A stretch of DNA of 45,539 nt. Source: Spirochaetales bacterium. GTDB taxonomy: Bacteria; Spirochaetota; Spirochaetia; DSM-2461. This document shows positions 26,623 through 36,914 of this stretch, one piece after another (position 1 is the stretch's first letter; every line of letters begins with the position of its first letter). The stretch is from assembly GCA_016936295.1 (NCBI GenBank), contig JAFGYD010000042.1, positions 1-45,539 on the forward strand. Direction: 5' to 3'. The translations under genes were made by a program, and so were the position numbers. The notes beneath the pieces were generated by a model. That model did no database searches, had not been told where the DNA came from, and saw nothing but the letters and a program-made list of their open reading frames with translations.

Positions 26623-28049
26623 GGTTCTATCTCGCTATCAATAGTTATAATAATCCGTGTACCACGACCTTGGCTACTAATAATTTTTATAATATCCTTT
26701 TGATCTGGATAAAAGAAAAAACATCTCTGAATAACATTTTCCAATCCCATAACCTTTGAATTAATCTCATACTCATGTACATGAGATACAAGAAGATTAT
26801 CTATAACATCCTGAGGTATTCCAATACCATTATCTTCAACTATTAGTTTTAATATTTTATCTTTACCATCTATAGTGATACGAACTGTACCAAGACCATC
26901 ATGTTCTTTAAATGCGTGAATTACAGTATTTTCAACAAGTGGTTGTAATAGCATAGCAGGACATTCAAAATCGTCGAGAATACTTTCATTAACATCAATA
27001 TCAAAATTTAATGATTTGGGAAATCTTATTTTAAGAAGATTAATATATGAGACAAGTCCTGTGTACTCCTTTCTTAAAGGGACAAAAAACCTTTTTTCTC
27101 TTAAATTATATCTTAACAATGAAGCCAAATTCTCCATATATTCGGCAGTTTTTTCTGCATCCTCTACAATTGCTAGCTGTAGACCTGTATTAATTGTATT
27201 AAATAAAAAATGGGGATTCATTTGAGCTTGCATGGTGTAAAGTTCCATTCTTTTTAAGACTTTCTCTAAATCATTTTTTCTATTAATTTCACTAATGTAG
27301 TGTCTAACACCATTTTTCATATTGTTAAAACCCATAGCTACCATATTTATCTCGTCAACGGAATGTATTTCTAAATCCGGCATATCAAAATAACCATCTG
27401 ATATCTGCTCTGTCATTAACGATAATTGGGTTAAGGGATGGGAAATAGAATTAATTCTATTTAATAAAACAAGGAATGACACTGAAACTATTAGTAAAAT
27501 GAAAAATATACTGTAAAGTTGTAGCCCTCTGTATAATTTTAAAAAATTATTATATTTAACAAGTTGATTTCTAAAACCCTCTAAACTCAATATATCAATC
27601 TTATTAGAAATATAATTATATAATATTGTTAACTCTTCGTACCCTTTACTGTACTCATTAACTTTTCTACCCCTTTTTTGATTCATAATAATTTTACAGC
27701 TAGCAATATACTTATCAATAAGAAAATAGATCTCTCTTTTTTTTATTTCGTGGTCTGAATTATAAATAGTTCTATCAGAAGGTAGCATTCCTTGGAGTTT
27801 TTCCATATTAGTTAAAAGATCAGATAGAGCAGATGTAGAGAAAATTCTCAAATATGATTTTAAAGGATTTTGAATATCTGTAATGGTTGTTTGTAAAGAT
27901 ATAAAATATTGTTCATCGTTAAATCTGTCATCAGCAATTTTTTGAAGCCTAATGGTGTTTATTAAGCTAAAACTAAAAGATGATAAGGTTAATAAGATAG
28001 ATATTGTAAAAGTATAAAATAATCTGGATTTTAAACTATTATTTACCAT
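26607..28049 (-). CDS. YesM/LytS-type sensor histidine kinase
   Basis: A 480-residue inner-membrane kinase: helix 1 about 9-31, a periplasmic domain of ~145 residues, helix 2 about 178-198, a HAMP linker (about 199-252), then the His_kinase domain with His280 in 'MQAQMNPHFLFNTINTG' (the YesM/LytS box), the N box 'LLQPLVENTVIHAF' and the G box 'DNGIGI' (406-411), then 'GRGT'. The short, helical periplasmic domain has no obvious sugar pocket, so signal input probably comes from the neighbouring binding proteins. It overlaps the gene before it by 7 nt and the regulator by 16 nt. Confidence 0.93.
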   Translation of the reverse strand: MVNNSLKSRLFYTFTISILLTLSSFSFSLINTIRLQKIADDRFNDEQYFISLQTTITDIQNPLKSYLRIFSTSALSDLLTNMEKLQGMLPSDRTIYNSDHEIKKREIYFLIDKYIASCKIIMNQKRGRKVNEYSKGYEELTILYNYISNKIDILSLEGFRNQLVKYNNFLKLYRGLQLYSIFFILLIVSVSFLVLLNRINSISHPLTQLSLMTEQISDGYFDMPDLEIHSVDEINMVAMGFNNMKNGVRHYISEINRKNDLEKVLKRMELYTMQAQMNPHFLFNTINTGLQLAIVEDAEKTAEYMENLASLLRYNLREKRFFVPLRKEYTGLVSYINLLKIRFPKSLNFDIDVNESILDDFECPAMLLQPLVENTVIHAFKEHDGLGTVRITIDGKDKILKLIVEDNGIGIPQDVIDNLLVSHVHEYEINSKVMGLENVIQRCFFFYPDQKDIIKIISSQGRGTRIIITIDSEIEPCIEL

Positions 28050-29002
28050 AATGTTTTTATTCCTGTATCTAAATAGGAGGATGTAAATCCTGTATTTTCT
28101 ATTTCGTATAGAGATTTTACAGCATTATATCCAATTTCGTAGGGATTTCTAACAATTGATCCAAGAATTACCCCTTTATCCATATAATTTAAAATTTCAT
28201 CGCTATCGCCAAAACTTATTATTTGAATTTCTCCAACCATATTACTGTCAATTATAGCTTGAACCGCAACTAAGGAGTCATTAGGATCGGTTAAAACAAT
28301 TAAATCCACTTCTGGCGAGTTTTTTACAATTTCATACACAATTCTTTCTGCATCTAAAGGGTTTAAACTTGTTATTGTATAATCAAGTTTATTAATTTTA
28401 TCCCCTAAAGAACTCTTTAAACCTAATTCAACAATACTTTTGTTAGATAGAAGTCCTGGATTTTTTTCTGAGTAAATAATCTGAATATTTAGTAGATCTT
28501 TTTCAGTTCTTTTAGAAATTTCACCAATAGCTCTTCCTGATTCAAAATTATTAGTACCAACATAAAAAGTATTTTTATCCCTTAATACCTCATTTTCAAT
28601 TTGAATAACAGGGATTCCATACTCTTCTAAAAATTTAATTTGATCTTTAATTTCAGAACTTTTACCTAAAGGATAGAGTGCAATTCCATTTATTCCAAGG
28701 AATGGCACCATATTTAAATCCATAATATTATTATCAATTGAATAAAATGAAACATAACAATCAAAATCTTCCTCTGCAGCCATAGCCCCTTTTTTTAATC
28801 CATTAAAAAAGGCTTGATCGGATGTAGGAATGAAAAATGCATAATAAGATTTTCGAACAATATTACTAACACTCTCTTCTTTAAGAAAGTCTGTACTACT
28901 TAGTAAAATATTAATTAAAAAAATTAATATTGCAATTGTAATAAAAGAAAAGACAAAAGGGATAGATTTTAGTATATTTCCTAAAGACTTTTTTCTATTC
29001 AA
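28043..29002 (-). CDS. Membrane-anchored periplasmic-binding-protein-like sensor
   Basis: A 319-residue protein: an N-terminal uncleaved anchor (about residues 13-35), then a type I periplasmic-binding fold ('YYAFFIPTSDQAFFNGLKKG', 'GINGIALYP', 'GIPVIQIEN', 'TFYVGTNNFESG', 'DLIVLTDPNDS', 'QIISFGDSDEI'), similar to RbsB/LacI sugar binders. Anchoring and direct overlap with the kinase gene (7 nt) fit a ligand-sensing subunit like XylFII of the Clostridium XylFII-LytS-YesN system. The start is TTG at 29000-29002, inside the end of queA (8-nt overlap); no better start exists. Confidence 0.88.
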   Translation of the reverse strand: MNRKKSLGNILKSIPFVFSFITIAILIFLINILLSSTDFLKEESVSNIVRKSYYAFFIPTSDQAFFNGLKKGAMAAEEDFDCYVSFYSIDNNIMDLNMVPFLGINGIALYPLGKSSEIKDQIKFLEEYGIPVIQIENEVLRDKNTFYVGTNNFESGRAIGEISKRTEKDLLNIQIIYSEKNPGLLSNKSIVELGLKSSLGDKINKLDYTITSLNPLDAERIVYEIVKNSPEVDLIVLTDPNDSLVAVQAIIDSNMVGEIQIISFGDSDEILNYMDKGVILGSIVRNPYEIGYNAVKSLYEIENTGFTSSYLDTGIKTLW

Positions 29003-30017
29003 TTAGCATCGCATCCCCATAACTGAAAAACATATAACCTCTGTTAATAGCCTCAGTATAGGCTTTATCAATTAAATTTTTTGTAGCAAAAGTAGAAACT
29101 AATACCAATAAAGTAGATTCAGGAGTATGAAAATTAGTAAACATCTTATCTACAACTTTAAATTCATAGCCTGGTTTAATAAATAAATTTGTTCTTTGTG
29201 TTCCTCTTTTTAAAGCTCCATCACTCCATGAAGACTCTAAAGTTCTAACAGAAGTTGTTCCTACTGCTAAAATTTTTTTACCATTTTTTTTAGCATTTTC
29301 AATAATATCAGCGGTTTCGTTTGAAATATAAAAATCCTCAAAATGCATTTCATGATCGTCTAAATACTCAGCTCTCACCGGAGCAAAAGTTCCAAGCCCT
29401 ACATGAAGGGTTACAAATGCAATTTCGGCACCTTTTTCTCTAATTCTATCCAATAGATCATTAGTAAAATGGAGAGAGGCTGTAGGAGCTGCACAAGAAC
29501 CTATCTCTTTTGAGAAGACAGTTTGATATCGTTCGGAATCTGCATTATCATCATCTCTTTTAATATAAGGAGGTAGTGGAATGTGGGCGTTAACATCAAG
29601 ATAGTCGTCATCAATATCTCTATCAAATTCTATTAACCTATGATTTGTAGATACAACTTCAACAATTCTACCGGAAGCCCCGCCTTCAAACATATAATTT
29701 CGCCCCAAAATTTGTCTTTTTGCCTTTGAAACCATTACTTCCCATAAGCCCGGGGCTTTTTTTTCCAGCATAAAAAACTCTACACGGCCACCACTGTCCA
29801 TTGTTGTTCCAAATAATCGAGCCTTTCTAACCCTTGAATTATTAAAAACTACAACTGTGTTTTCATCTATAAAATCAGGTAAATCCTGCATGTTTTTATG
29901 TTCTATTGTCTGATTAGTTCTATTAAGAACCATTAAATTTGCTGTCCCTCTTTCTTCTGGAGGGTATTGAGCTATCTGTTCTTTTGGTAAATCAAAAGAG
30001 TAATCGCTGATTTTCAT
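28995..30017 (-). CDS. queA: tRNA preQ1 ribosyltransferase-isomerase QueA
   Basis: This 340-residue enzyme transfers the ribosyl group of S-adenosylmethionine to preQ1 in tRNA, making epoxyqueuosine. Typical segments are present: 'YDFDLP'-like opening ('[19 protein letters not shown]'), '[14 protein letters not shown]', 'ASLHFT', '[14 protein letters not shown]', '[10 protein letters not shown]', '[14 protein letters not shown]'. It overlaps ruvB by 26 nt, in the widespread ruvAB-queA order. Confidence 0.96.
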   Translation of the reverse strand: MKISDYSFDLPKEQIAQYPPEERGTANLMVLNRTNQTIEHKNMQDLPDFIDENTVVVFNNSRVRKARLFGTTMDSGGRVEFFMLEKKAPGLWEVMVSKAKRQILGRNYMFEGGASGRIVEVVSTNHRLIEFDRDIDDDYLDVNAHIPLPPYIKRDDDNADSERYQTVFSKEIGSCAAPTASLHFTNDLLDRIREKGAEIAFVTLHVGLGTFAPVRAEYLDDHEMHFEDFYISNETADIIENAKKNGKKILAVGTTSVRTLESSWSDGALKRGTQRTNLFIKPGYEFKVVDKMFTNFHTPESTLLVLVSTFATKNLIDKAYTEAINRGYMFFSYGDAMLIE

Positions 30018-31014
30018 GTAATTCCAGTCCTAAATGTTTATATGCTAATGGTGTTGCAACACGGCCTCTTGCTGTTCTTTTAATAAAACCTTTTTGTATT
30101 AGATAAGGTTCATAGAAATCCTCTAATGAGTCAATTCCCTCTCCAACACTTATTGCTAAAGTTTCAGCACCTACAGGGCCCCCACCATACTTTGTAATTA
30201 TTGTTCTTAAAATCTCACGGTCATGTCTCTCTAGACCATAACCATCAATTTCTAGCCGTTTTAATCCTTCATCTACTATTTTATTAGTAATAATTCCATT
30301 ACCTGTAACCTGGGCAAAGTCCCTCATACGTCTTAGAAGTCTATTTGCTACCCTTGGAGTCCCTCGGGAACATTTTGCTAGTAACATTGCAGCATCTTCA
30401 TCAATCAATATATTAAGAATTGTAGAGCTTCGATGTATAATATCCCGTAATTCCTCATCGGTATAAAAATTCATACGGATATTTATTCCAAATCTGGTAA
30501 AAAGTGGGCTAGACACCTTTCCTGGTTTTGTTGTTGCTCCAACTAATGTAAATGGAGGTATTGGTATTCTAATAGTTCTTGCAGATGGACCTTGCCCAAT
30601 AATCCAGTCAAGTTCATAATCCTCCATTGCTATATAGAGCATCTCCTCGACAGTTGGCTTTAATCTATGTATCTCATCGATAAAAAAAACACTATTTTCA
30701 GATATTGTAGTGAGAAGTCCTGCTAAATCCTTTGGTTTATCTAATGCCGGGGCTGAAGTCACCCTTGTTTCTACCCCAAGTTCATTTGCCATAATATTTG
30801 CAAGTGTAGTTTTACCCAACCCTGGAGGCCCATTTAAAAAAACGTGATCCAGAGCTTCTCCTCTATCTCTTGCTGCTGTTATAAATATATTAAGGTTGTC
30901 TTTAATCTCTTCTTGACCTTGAAAATCTGCTAAAAGTTTTGGTCTTATTGGGTTATCAAAACGCTCTGCTTCATCGTTAAAAAGAGTCTCACCTGTTAAT
31001 ATACTTTCATCCAT
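29992..31014 (-). CDS. ruvB: Holliday junction branch migration helicase RuvB
   Basis: A 340-residue AAA+ ATPase. It shows Walker A 'GPPGLGKTT', Walker B 'VFFIDEIHR', sensor 1 'LVGATTKPG', the arginine finger region 'PLFTRFGI' and the C-terminal winged helix '[17 protein letters not shown]'. With RuvA it drives branch migration during recombinational repair. AGGAT precedes the ATG, 8 nt after ruvA. Confidence 0.97.
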   Translation of the reverse strand: MDESILTGETLFNDEAERFDNPIRPKLLADFQGQEEIKDNLNIFITAARDRGEALDHVFLNGPPGLGKTTLANIMANELGVETRVTSAPALDKPKDLAGLLTTISENSVFFIDEIHRLKPTVEEMLYIAMEDYELDWIIGQGPSARTIRIPIPPFTLVGATTKPGKVSSPLFTRFGINIRMNFYTDEELRDIIHRSSTILNILIDEDAAMLLAKCSRGTPRVANRLLRRMRDFAQVTGNGIITNKIVDEGLKRLEIDGYGLERHDREILRTIITKYGGGPVGAETLAISVGEGIDSLEDFYEPYLIQKGFIKRTARGRVATPLAYKHLGLELHENQRLLF

Positions 31015-31022
31015 TTCTTATC

Positions 31023-31604
31023 CTAAATAGTTAGTTTAATTATTACCTGTCGGAGAATTTCTCCTTCATCTAATTTTTCAGAAGTTGATGTAACTTCTGT
31101 TAATGCTATTTTTGCTTTTTTCTTGTCAAAGCCCATAGCAACAAGAGAATCCAGTATCTCCTTATCTACGCTATCGGAAGAACTCTCTTTAATTTCATCA
31201 TCTTCCAGCTTTAATTTTCCTTTTAGTGCAAGAATAATTTTCTGAGCTGTTTTTTTACCTAGACCAGGAACCTTTTCCAATCTATTAATATCTTCTTCGT
31301 CCAGGCATCTAATAAAATCTGATGGCTTTATTCCAGAAAGAATTTTTTGTGCTGCTTTAGCTCCAACACCATTAACCTTTATTAGATCCAGAAATAAAAT
31401 TCTCTCGTCCTTAGTTGCAAAACCAAATAGGGTCATTCCATCTTCTTTATGTTGTAAATATGTGTATATTTTTTTCTCTTCACCTAAATGGCATTGATCA
31501 AGTGTATATAATGAAGCCTGAATATCCCATTCAATTCCACCAATCATTAAACAAAGGCGACTTATACTTTTTTCTGTAATTTTACCTGTTAAGCTATTAT
31601 ACAT
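31023..31604 (-). CDS. ruvA: Holliday junction DNA-binding protein RuvA
   Basis: A 193-residue protein with the three RuvA parts: an N-terminal OB fold ('MYNSLTGKI' to ~60), a double helix-hairpin-helix domain ('LIKVNGVGAKAAQKILSG' and 'LEKVPGLGKKTAQKIILAL') and a C-terminal domain III ('ILDSLVAMGFDKKKAKIAL') that binds RuvB. The ATG overlaps the ruvC stop by 8 nt, and ruvB follows. Confidence 0.96.
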   Translation of the reverse strand: MYNSLTGKITEKSISRLCLMIGGIEWDIQASLYTLDQCHLGEEKKIYTYLQHKEDGMTLFGFATKDERILFLDLIKVNGVGAKAAQKILSGIKPSDFIRCLDEEDINRLEKVPGLGKKTAQKIILALKGKLKLEDDEIKESSSDSVDKEILDSLVAMGFDKKKAKIALTEVTSTSEKLDEGEILRQVIIKLTI

Positions 31605-32079
31605 TTATCCTCACGCTATGAACATGGCAAATAGCTGCGGCTAGTGCATCTGCAGCATGATCTGGTTTAGGAATGGTTTTAAGTTTTAAAAGAAGTTTTA
31701 CCATTTCCTGGACCTGAATTTTACTAGCTTTACCATTTCCAACTACTGCTTGTTTTATTTGAATTGGAGTGTACTCTCCTGTAATTATTCCTTTATTTCC
31801 TAAAGCTAATAACTGTACCCCTCTTGCTTGAGCAACAGGAAGTGCCGATGTTACATTTTTGGAAAAATAAAGAGTTTCAATACCTGCATTTGTTGGTTCG
31901 TATTTATCAATTATTTCTGTTAATTGATCATATATATTCTTTAATCGAATATTTGGCATTAATTCATTTTTGGTTGTAATTGTACCATGTATTAAATATT
32001 TAAATCTTATACCATCGGTCTCTATTAAACCCCAGCCTGTATTTGCAAGGCCGGGATCAATTCCTATAACCCTAACCAC
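31597..32079 (-). CDS. ruvC: Holliday junction resolvase RuvC
   Basis: A 160-residue endonuclease that cuts four-way junctions symmetrically. The four acidic active-site positions fit the family: Asp8 in 'VIGIDPGLANTGWG', Glu in 'AGIETLYFSKN', and the C-terminal pair in 'KPDHAADALAAAICH'. The start is GTG at 32079, directly adjacent to the yebC stop. First of ruvC-ruvA-ruvB. Confidence 0.96.
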   Translation of the reverse strand: MVRVIGIDPGLANTGWGLIETDGIRFKYLIHGTITTKNELMPNIRLKNIYDQLTEIIDKYEPTNAGIETLYFSKNVTSALPVAQARGVQLLALGNKGIITGEYTPIQIKQAVVGNGKASKIQVQEMVKLLLKLKTIPKPDHAADALAAAICHVHSVRINV

Positions 32080-32793
32080 CTAGGCTAGATTTGAGGAAAC
32101 ACTTTGAACATCATCGTGATCTTCTAGTTTATCGATAAGTGCTAGAAGTTTTTCAGTTTTTTCTTCATCAAGTTCAACTGTATTATCTGGAACCATTGTT
32201 ATTTCTGCTCCTAAATGTTCATACCCAGCTGATTGTAAAGCATTTAATACTGCCTCAAAATCACCTGGTTCAGTTACTACTTCTATAACATCACCTGTGG
32301 TCACATCTTCGGCACCAGCATCTAATGCTGTTTCAAATATTGCATCGAAGTTATTTCCCTCTAAATCGTAGGTAATAACACCTTTTCTATTAAATTGATA
32401 TGAAACAGCTCCAGTTGCAGCTAATGACCCACCATTTTTATTAAGAATAGATTTAACATCGGCACTTGTTCTATTTTTATTATCAGTTAATGTTTCAATT
32501 ATTATACCTACTCCACCATGACCATAACCTTCATATACAAGCTCCTGGAAAATTGCACCGTCAGTCTCTCCACAACCCTTTTTAATTGCTCTTGAGATAT
32601 TATCTTTTGGCATATTTGCAGCTTTAGCTTTTAGTAAAGCAGTTCTTAATCTTGGGTTTGTTTCTTCATCTCCACCACCCATTCGTGCTGCAACAGTAAT
32701 CTCTTTAATTATTTTGCAGAAAATCTTTCCTCTTTTAGCATCTAGAGCACCCTTTTTATGTTTAATTGTTGCCCATTTACTATGTCCTGACAT
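32080..32793 (-). CDS. yebC: YebC/TACO1-family protein
   Basis: A 237-residue, full-length YebC with the canonical opening 'MSGHSKWATIKHKKGALDAK' and 'NKNRTSADVKSILNKNGGSL'. The family has been described both as DNA-binding transcriptional regulators and, more recently, as ribosome-associated factors that help translate difficult (for example proline-rich) stretches. It precedes ruvC, a very common arrangement. AAAGGAG stands before the ATG. Confidence 0.95.
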   Translation of the reverse strand: MSGHSKWATIKHKKGALDAKRGKIFCKIIKEITVAARMGGGDEETNPRLRTALLKAKAANMPKDNISRAIKKGCGETDGAIFQELVYEGYGHGGVGIIIETLTDNKNRTSADVKSILNKNGGSLAATGAVSYQFNRKGVITYDLEGNNFDAIFETALDAGAEDVTTGDVIEVVTEPGDFEAVLNALQSAGYEHLGAEITMVPDNTVELDEEKTEKLLALIDKLEDHDDVQSVSSNLA

Positions 32794-32825
32794 GAAGTCT
32801 CCTTTGTTGATAATTGTACAAAAGT

Positions 32826-33401
32826 TTACACAATAAAGATTTCTTCTGTCAACATAAACTCTTTGCTACCATAGTAGTTTATATTCCACGATGAATCAAA
32901 AATAATTGATGTAAGTGAACAATTATGAATAGGGGTATTTTCCCAGTTTAATTCCCCTTCACTTAACATATTTAAAAGGATATTTATTACTCCTCCATGA
33001 GTTACAACAATATGCGTCCCTTGAGTCAATTTTTCCATATCCTTTAAGAAAGAACTAATTTTACTTTCCATACTATGAATACTTTCAACTCCAAAAAGGT
33101 CTCTATTTACAGTTTTAGAATAATCTACAGATTTTCCTGAAAGCTCCCCGAAATCCCTTTCCACTAATCGACGATCACTATATATATTTAATCCTAATTT
33201 TTTATTTAAGATTTCCGCTGTTTCATAGGCTCTTGAAAGAGGACTTGATGTTATTGAGTTCACACTAATATTAAAACTTGAAGTAAGTCTTTCAGCCTCT
33301 TCCCTACCTGTCTGATTAAGTGGAATATCCTGTATGCCCTGTAATCTTTTTTCCAGATTCCAATCGGTCTGCCCATGTCTAATAAAAATTAATTCTATCA
33401 T
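32826..33401 (-). CDS. Histidine phosphatase (phosphoglycerate mutase-like)
   Basis: A 191-residue protein of the histidine phosphatase clan: 'FIRHGQTDWNLEKRLQG' (RHG motif with nucleophile His at about residue 8), the acid at 'VERDFGELSG' and the second catalytic His in 'VVTHGGVIN'. Such proteins hydrolyse phosphate esters (sugar phosphates, alpha-ribazole phosphate, others); the substrate is not evident. It overlaps the PHP-domain gene by 4 nt, so both may act on related phosphometabolites. Confidence 0.9.
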   Translation of the reverse strand: MIELIFIRHGQTDWNLEKRLQGIQDIPLNQTGREEAERLTSSFNISVNSITSSPLSRAYETAEILNKKLGLNIYSDRRLVERDFGELSGKSVDYSKTVNRDLFGVESIHSMESKISSFLKDMEKLTQGTHIVVTHGGVINILLNMLSEGELNWENTPIHNCSLTSIIFDSSWNINYYGSKEFMLTEEIFIV

Positions 33402-34117
33402 CTTCGCTTCCAGGATATATAATCTAGAAAATCATCTGCATGTCTATTTAGCACTAAATTAATTGGAAACCCTATTTCCTGTATTAAACTTATAGCCATA
33501 TCAAATCGACCTACAGACGATGTATGATGAGCATCACTACCCATAATAACAGGTAAATTATAATTTCCACAAACTTCCAGAATTTTTATTAACCCTTCTC
33601 TACTATTCTCCCTAAAAGTGGTTGGAAGCAAAGAACTATTGTTTATTTCTAAAAGAGTTTTACTCTCTTTAGCTGCAATTACAACATTTTCAATATCAAA
33701 TGCATATCTTCTATCTTCGGGGTGTCCTATAACAGAAACATATCTGTTCTCCATTAAATTAAGTAATGCATCGGTGGTTTTAACTATATTAGAAGGTTCT
33801 ATACATGGTGAATGAAAACTGGCAATAACTAACTCCATTTCAGATAATATTTCATGGGGGATATCCAATTCGCCCTGAAAATTAATTATATTAGCTTCAA
33901 CACCCCTAAGAATCCTGACATCATGTATAATTTTAGGTATTACCCTCAAATTATGGAAATGATAAATATGAGCGCCACCCGGCATAGCTGGAGCATGATC
34001 GGTTGTTGCTAAAATCTTTAATCCTTTTTCAGAGGCAGCTAAAGCCATCTCGTTAAGAGTGGAATAAGCATGTCCACTTGCCGTTGTATGTGTGTGTATA
34101 TCTAACTCTATATTCAT
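33398..34117 (-). CDS. PHP-domain phosphoesterase (YcdX-like)
   Basis: A 239-residue PHP-family metal-dependent hydrolase: 'DIHTHTTASGHAYSTL' (HxH), 'TTDHAPAM', 'RGVEANI', 'SFHSP', 'IGHPEDRRY' and 'GSDAHH' supply the expected trinuclear metal ligands. Closest in pattern to YcdX/YlxX-type phosphatases; the true substrate is unknown. It lies 21 nt after lpd and overlaps the phosphatase gene downstream. Confidence 0.9.
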   Translation of the reverse strand: MNIELDIHTHTTASGHAYSTLNEMALAASEKGLKILATTDHAPAMPGGAHIYHFHNLRVIPKIIHDVRILRGVEANIINFQGELDIPHEILSEMELVIASFHSPCIEPSNIVKTTDALLNLMENRYVSVIGHPEDRRYAFDIENVVIAAKESKTLLEINNSSLLPTTFRENSREGLIKILEVCGNYNLPVIMGSDAHHTSSVGRFDMAISLIQEIGFPINLVLNRHADDFLDYISWKRR

Positions 34118-34137
34118 AAATAGAGTATAAAGGAGAT

Positions 34138-35460
34138 CTATATTATATTAAAGATGGTATCTTTAATTGATTCTGAAATTGTAGGATGAGGAAATATAAT
34201 TTCTTGAAATCTTTTAAAATCATACCCTTCTGTAATTGCAATTGTTGCTATAGAGATAATTTCTGAGACTCCACTTCCTATAATATGAATACCTAAAATT
34301 TTATGACTATCCTTATCTCCAATTACAATACAAATTCCGCCATCAAAACCATCTTCTACCCTGTATCTTCCATTACTTTTTAAATAAAGGACATTTTTTA
34401 CTATAGATATATCCCTCTCTTTAGCCTGTTTTATACTTAAACCAACACTTGCAACTTCTGGTTCTGAATAAATAACAGAAGGAATTATATTAAAATTCAT
34501 TATTTTTGGTTCAAAAAAGATATTATTAATGGCAAATTTTGCCATCTGCTCTGCACCATGAGCTAAATATGTCTTCCCTGTTACGTCACCAACTGCATAT
34601 ATATTGTTTATCGAAGTTTTAAAATAATCGTTAACTTCGACTCTCCCATTATTAACTATTCCTAAATGTTTAAATTCATCGCAGTTTGGTGTACGACCAG
34701 TTGCAATTAAAATATATTGGGAATCGATATATTCCATATTATTTTTATATTTAAAAAAAACTCTGTTTGAATCAATCTCCAATACTTCAGCTTCTAAATA
34801 TATTTGGGCATTTAAAGACTTCCCTAAAACCTTCCCTAATCTCTCCTCCATATTGGGTATTAAATTGGAACTTAATTCTAAAATTTTAACATCAACACCT
34901 ATATTTGAAAAAATAGAAGCGAATTCAACACCTATAACACCTCCACCGATTATAGTTATTGACTCAGGGATTTTTTTTAATTCAAGTATTTGTGTTGTTG
35001 ATAATACATTTTTAGAACTTATCCCCTTAATTTTGGGTACTGATGGTCTACTTCCTGTTGAAATTAATATAAATTCGCCGCTGTATATTTTTTGTTCAAC
35101 TTGAATTCTATTTTTATCCAGGATAACTCCGTGACCCTTTACTATTTCAATTCCTTTTTGTTTAAGTAGTGATATTAGAGAATTTCTTATATCTGTTACT
35201 GCTAAATTCTTCCATTCCATTGCTTTATCAAACTTAAAGGTACTTAAAGAATTTACTACTCCTATATGTTCGCTATGAACAGATTTCTTAAAGGTTTTAG
35301 CGGAATTCAATAGGGACTTAGTAGGAATACATCCTTTATTTAAACATACCCCTCCCATTTCATCTTCTTCAATGATTAGAACTTTTTTCCCTAATTTAAC
35401 AGATTCTAAAGCAGCAGTATATCCTCCAGGACCACCACCTAAAATCATTAAATCGAACAT
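34138..35460 (-). CDS. lpdA: Dihydrolipoyl dehydrogenase (L-protein)
   Basis: A 440-residue flavoprotein disulfide reductase: FAD motif 'LGGGPGGYTAALES', redox cysteines 39 and 44 in 'GGVCLNKGCIPTK', NAD motif 'IIGGGVIGVEFASIF', second FAD motif 'IYAVGDVTG' and the active-site His in 'FPHPTISE'. It reoxidises the lipoyl arm of GcvH (and of other lipoyl complexes if present) with NAD. Its start overlaps the lipA stop by 13 nt, which ties it to the glycine cleavage operon. Confidence 0.95.
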   Translation of the reverse strand: MFDLMILGGGPGGYTAALESVKLGKKVLIIEEDEMGGVCLNKGCIPTKSLLNSAKTFKKSVHSEHIGVVNSLSTFKFDKAMEWKNLAVTDIRNSLISLLKQKGIEIVKGHGVILDKNRIQVEQKIYSGEFILISTGSRPSVPKIKGISSKNVLSTTQILELKKIPESITIIGGGVIGVEFASIFSNIGVDVKILELSSNLIPNMEERLGKVLGKSLNAQIYLEAEVLEIDSNRVFFKYKNNMEYIDSQYILIATGRTPNCDEFKHLGIVNNGRVEVNDYFKTSINNIYAVGDVTGKTYLAHGAEQMAKFAINNIFFEPKIMNFNIIPSVIYSEPEVASVGLSIKQAKERDISIVKNVLYLKSNGRYRVEDGFDGGICIVIGDKDSHKILGIHIIGSGVSEIISIATIAITEGYDFKRFQEIIFPHPTISESIKDTIFNII

Positions 35461-36299
35461 AATAACCTCCTTGCATTGTAAGAACTTCTTATAAGTGGAC
35501 CAGACGCAACACCTTTAAATCCAAGCTTAATGGCATAATCATACCAATATTTAAATTTTTCAGGGGTTATATAGGATATAACATCTAAATGCTTTTTGGT
35601 TGGCTGGCAATATTGACCTATAGTTAACAGATCACAATTAACTTCTCTTAAATGATTTAAAACCTTTTCAATTTCGTGATCTTTTTCACCCATACCAAGA
35701 ATTATTCCGGATTTTGTAATAATCTTACTTTTTTCTTTAACTCTTTTTAATAATTCAAGACTTCTATCATAGGAGGCTCCTATCCTAACAGATGAATATA
35801 ACCTTTCAACTGTTTCTATATTATGATTTATAACTGTTGGATTACAATTAATTACATTATCGATTGCTGATAGATTACCTAAAAAATCTGGTACCAGGAG
35901 CTCAATTTCTGTTTTCATTGATTTTTTTCTAATAGAATTCACTACATTTACAAAATGGGAAGAACCTCCATCTACTAAGTCATCCCTTGTTACAGAAGTT
36001 ATAACTACATATTCTAAACCAAGACGATTAACAACCTTGGCTATATTTTCTGATTCCAAATTATCAACAGTTTGAGGAATACCTTTATCTATATTACAAA
36101 ATCTGCAAGCTCTGGTACAAATATTGCCAAGAATTAAAAATGTTGCGGTCTTATTACTATAACACTCTGTTCTATTTGGACATTTAGCAGATTTACAAAC
36201 ACTATTTAAATTATGCTCTACTAAAAGATTTTCTACATATGTAATCATTTTACCATCAGGAATTTTTATTTTAAGCCAACTCGGTTTTCGGTTATTCAC
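35448..36299 (-). CDS. lipA: Lipoyl synthase
   Basis: A radical SAM enzyme that inserts two sulfurs into protein-bound octanoyl chains. Both iron-sulfur sites are visible: auxiliary cluster C-x4-C-x5-C in 'CKSAKCPNRTEC', radical SAM 'CTRACRFC', and the C-terminal 'RSSYNA' Ser ligand. I prefer the GTG at 36297-36299: GGAG stands 7 nt upstream and the 'RKPSWLK' opening of the family follows at once (283 aa). An ATG seven codons earlier (36320) is the alternative and has no well-placed ribosome binding site. Overlaps lipB by 8 nt. Confidence 0.95.
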   Translation of the reverse strand: MNNRKPSWLKIKIPDGKMITYVENLLVEHNLNSVCKSAKCPNRTECYSNKTATFLILGNICTRACRFCNIDKGIPQTVDNLESENIAKVVNRLGLEYVVITSVTRDDLVDGGSSHFVNVVNSIRKKSMKTEIELLVPDFLGNLSAIDNVINCNPTVINHNIETVERLYSSVRIGASYDRSLELLKRVKEKSKIITKSGIILGMGEKDHEIEKVLNHLREVNCDLLTIGQYCQPTKKHLDVISYITPEKFKYWYDYAIKLGFKGVASGPLIRSSYNARRLLCSI

Positions 36300-36914
36300 T
36301 AAACAACTCCGGAAAAACATTTTTTATATTTCCCCCAATTATTTTTTTTACTATGGCTATATTAACTTCTTTATGTAGAATTTCTTTAACACTTGTTGCT
36401 TCAAATCCAACTAATCCGCATGGGTTTATCCATGAAAAAGGTTTAAGATCTGTATTTATATTAATTGCAATCCCATGAATGGTTATTCCATTCTTGACTC
36501 TTACACCTATACTTGCAATTTTTTTATTATCAACCCATACACCATGGTTAATTTTACTTCGAGTAGCTTTAACACCAAAATACTCTAAACTCTTAATAGA
36601 TAACTCTTCCAGTCTATAAATATACTCTTTAATTCCAATATTTATTTTTTTTATATTAATAATTGGATATACCACAACTTGACCAGGTCCATGATATGTT
36701 ATATTTCCACCACGATCTGTTTCAAAAACTGGAATATCATTTTTTATAATAATATTTTCCACTCCCCCCCTTTTTCCTAAAGTATAAGTAGGTGTATGTT
36801 CCAGTATTAAAAATGTATCGTTAATTAAATTTCTCTCTCTTTTAGAGTGTAGTTCCATCATCTGTTTTAATCCATGGGAATATGGGCAATACTCTCTTTC
36901 TTCTATAATATCAA

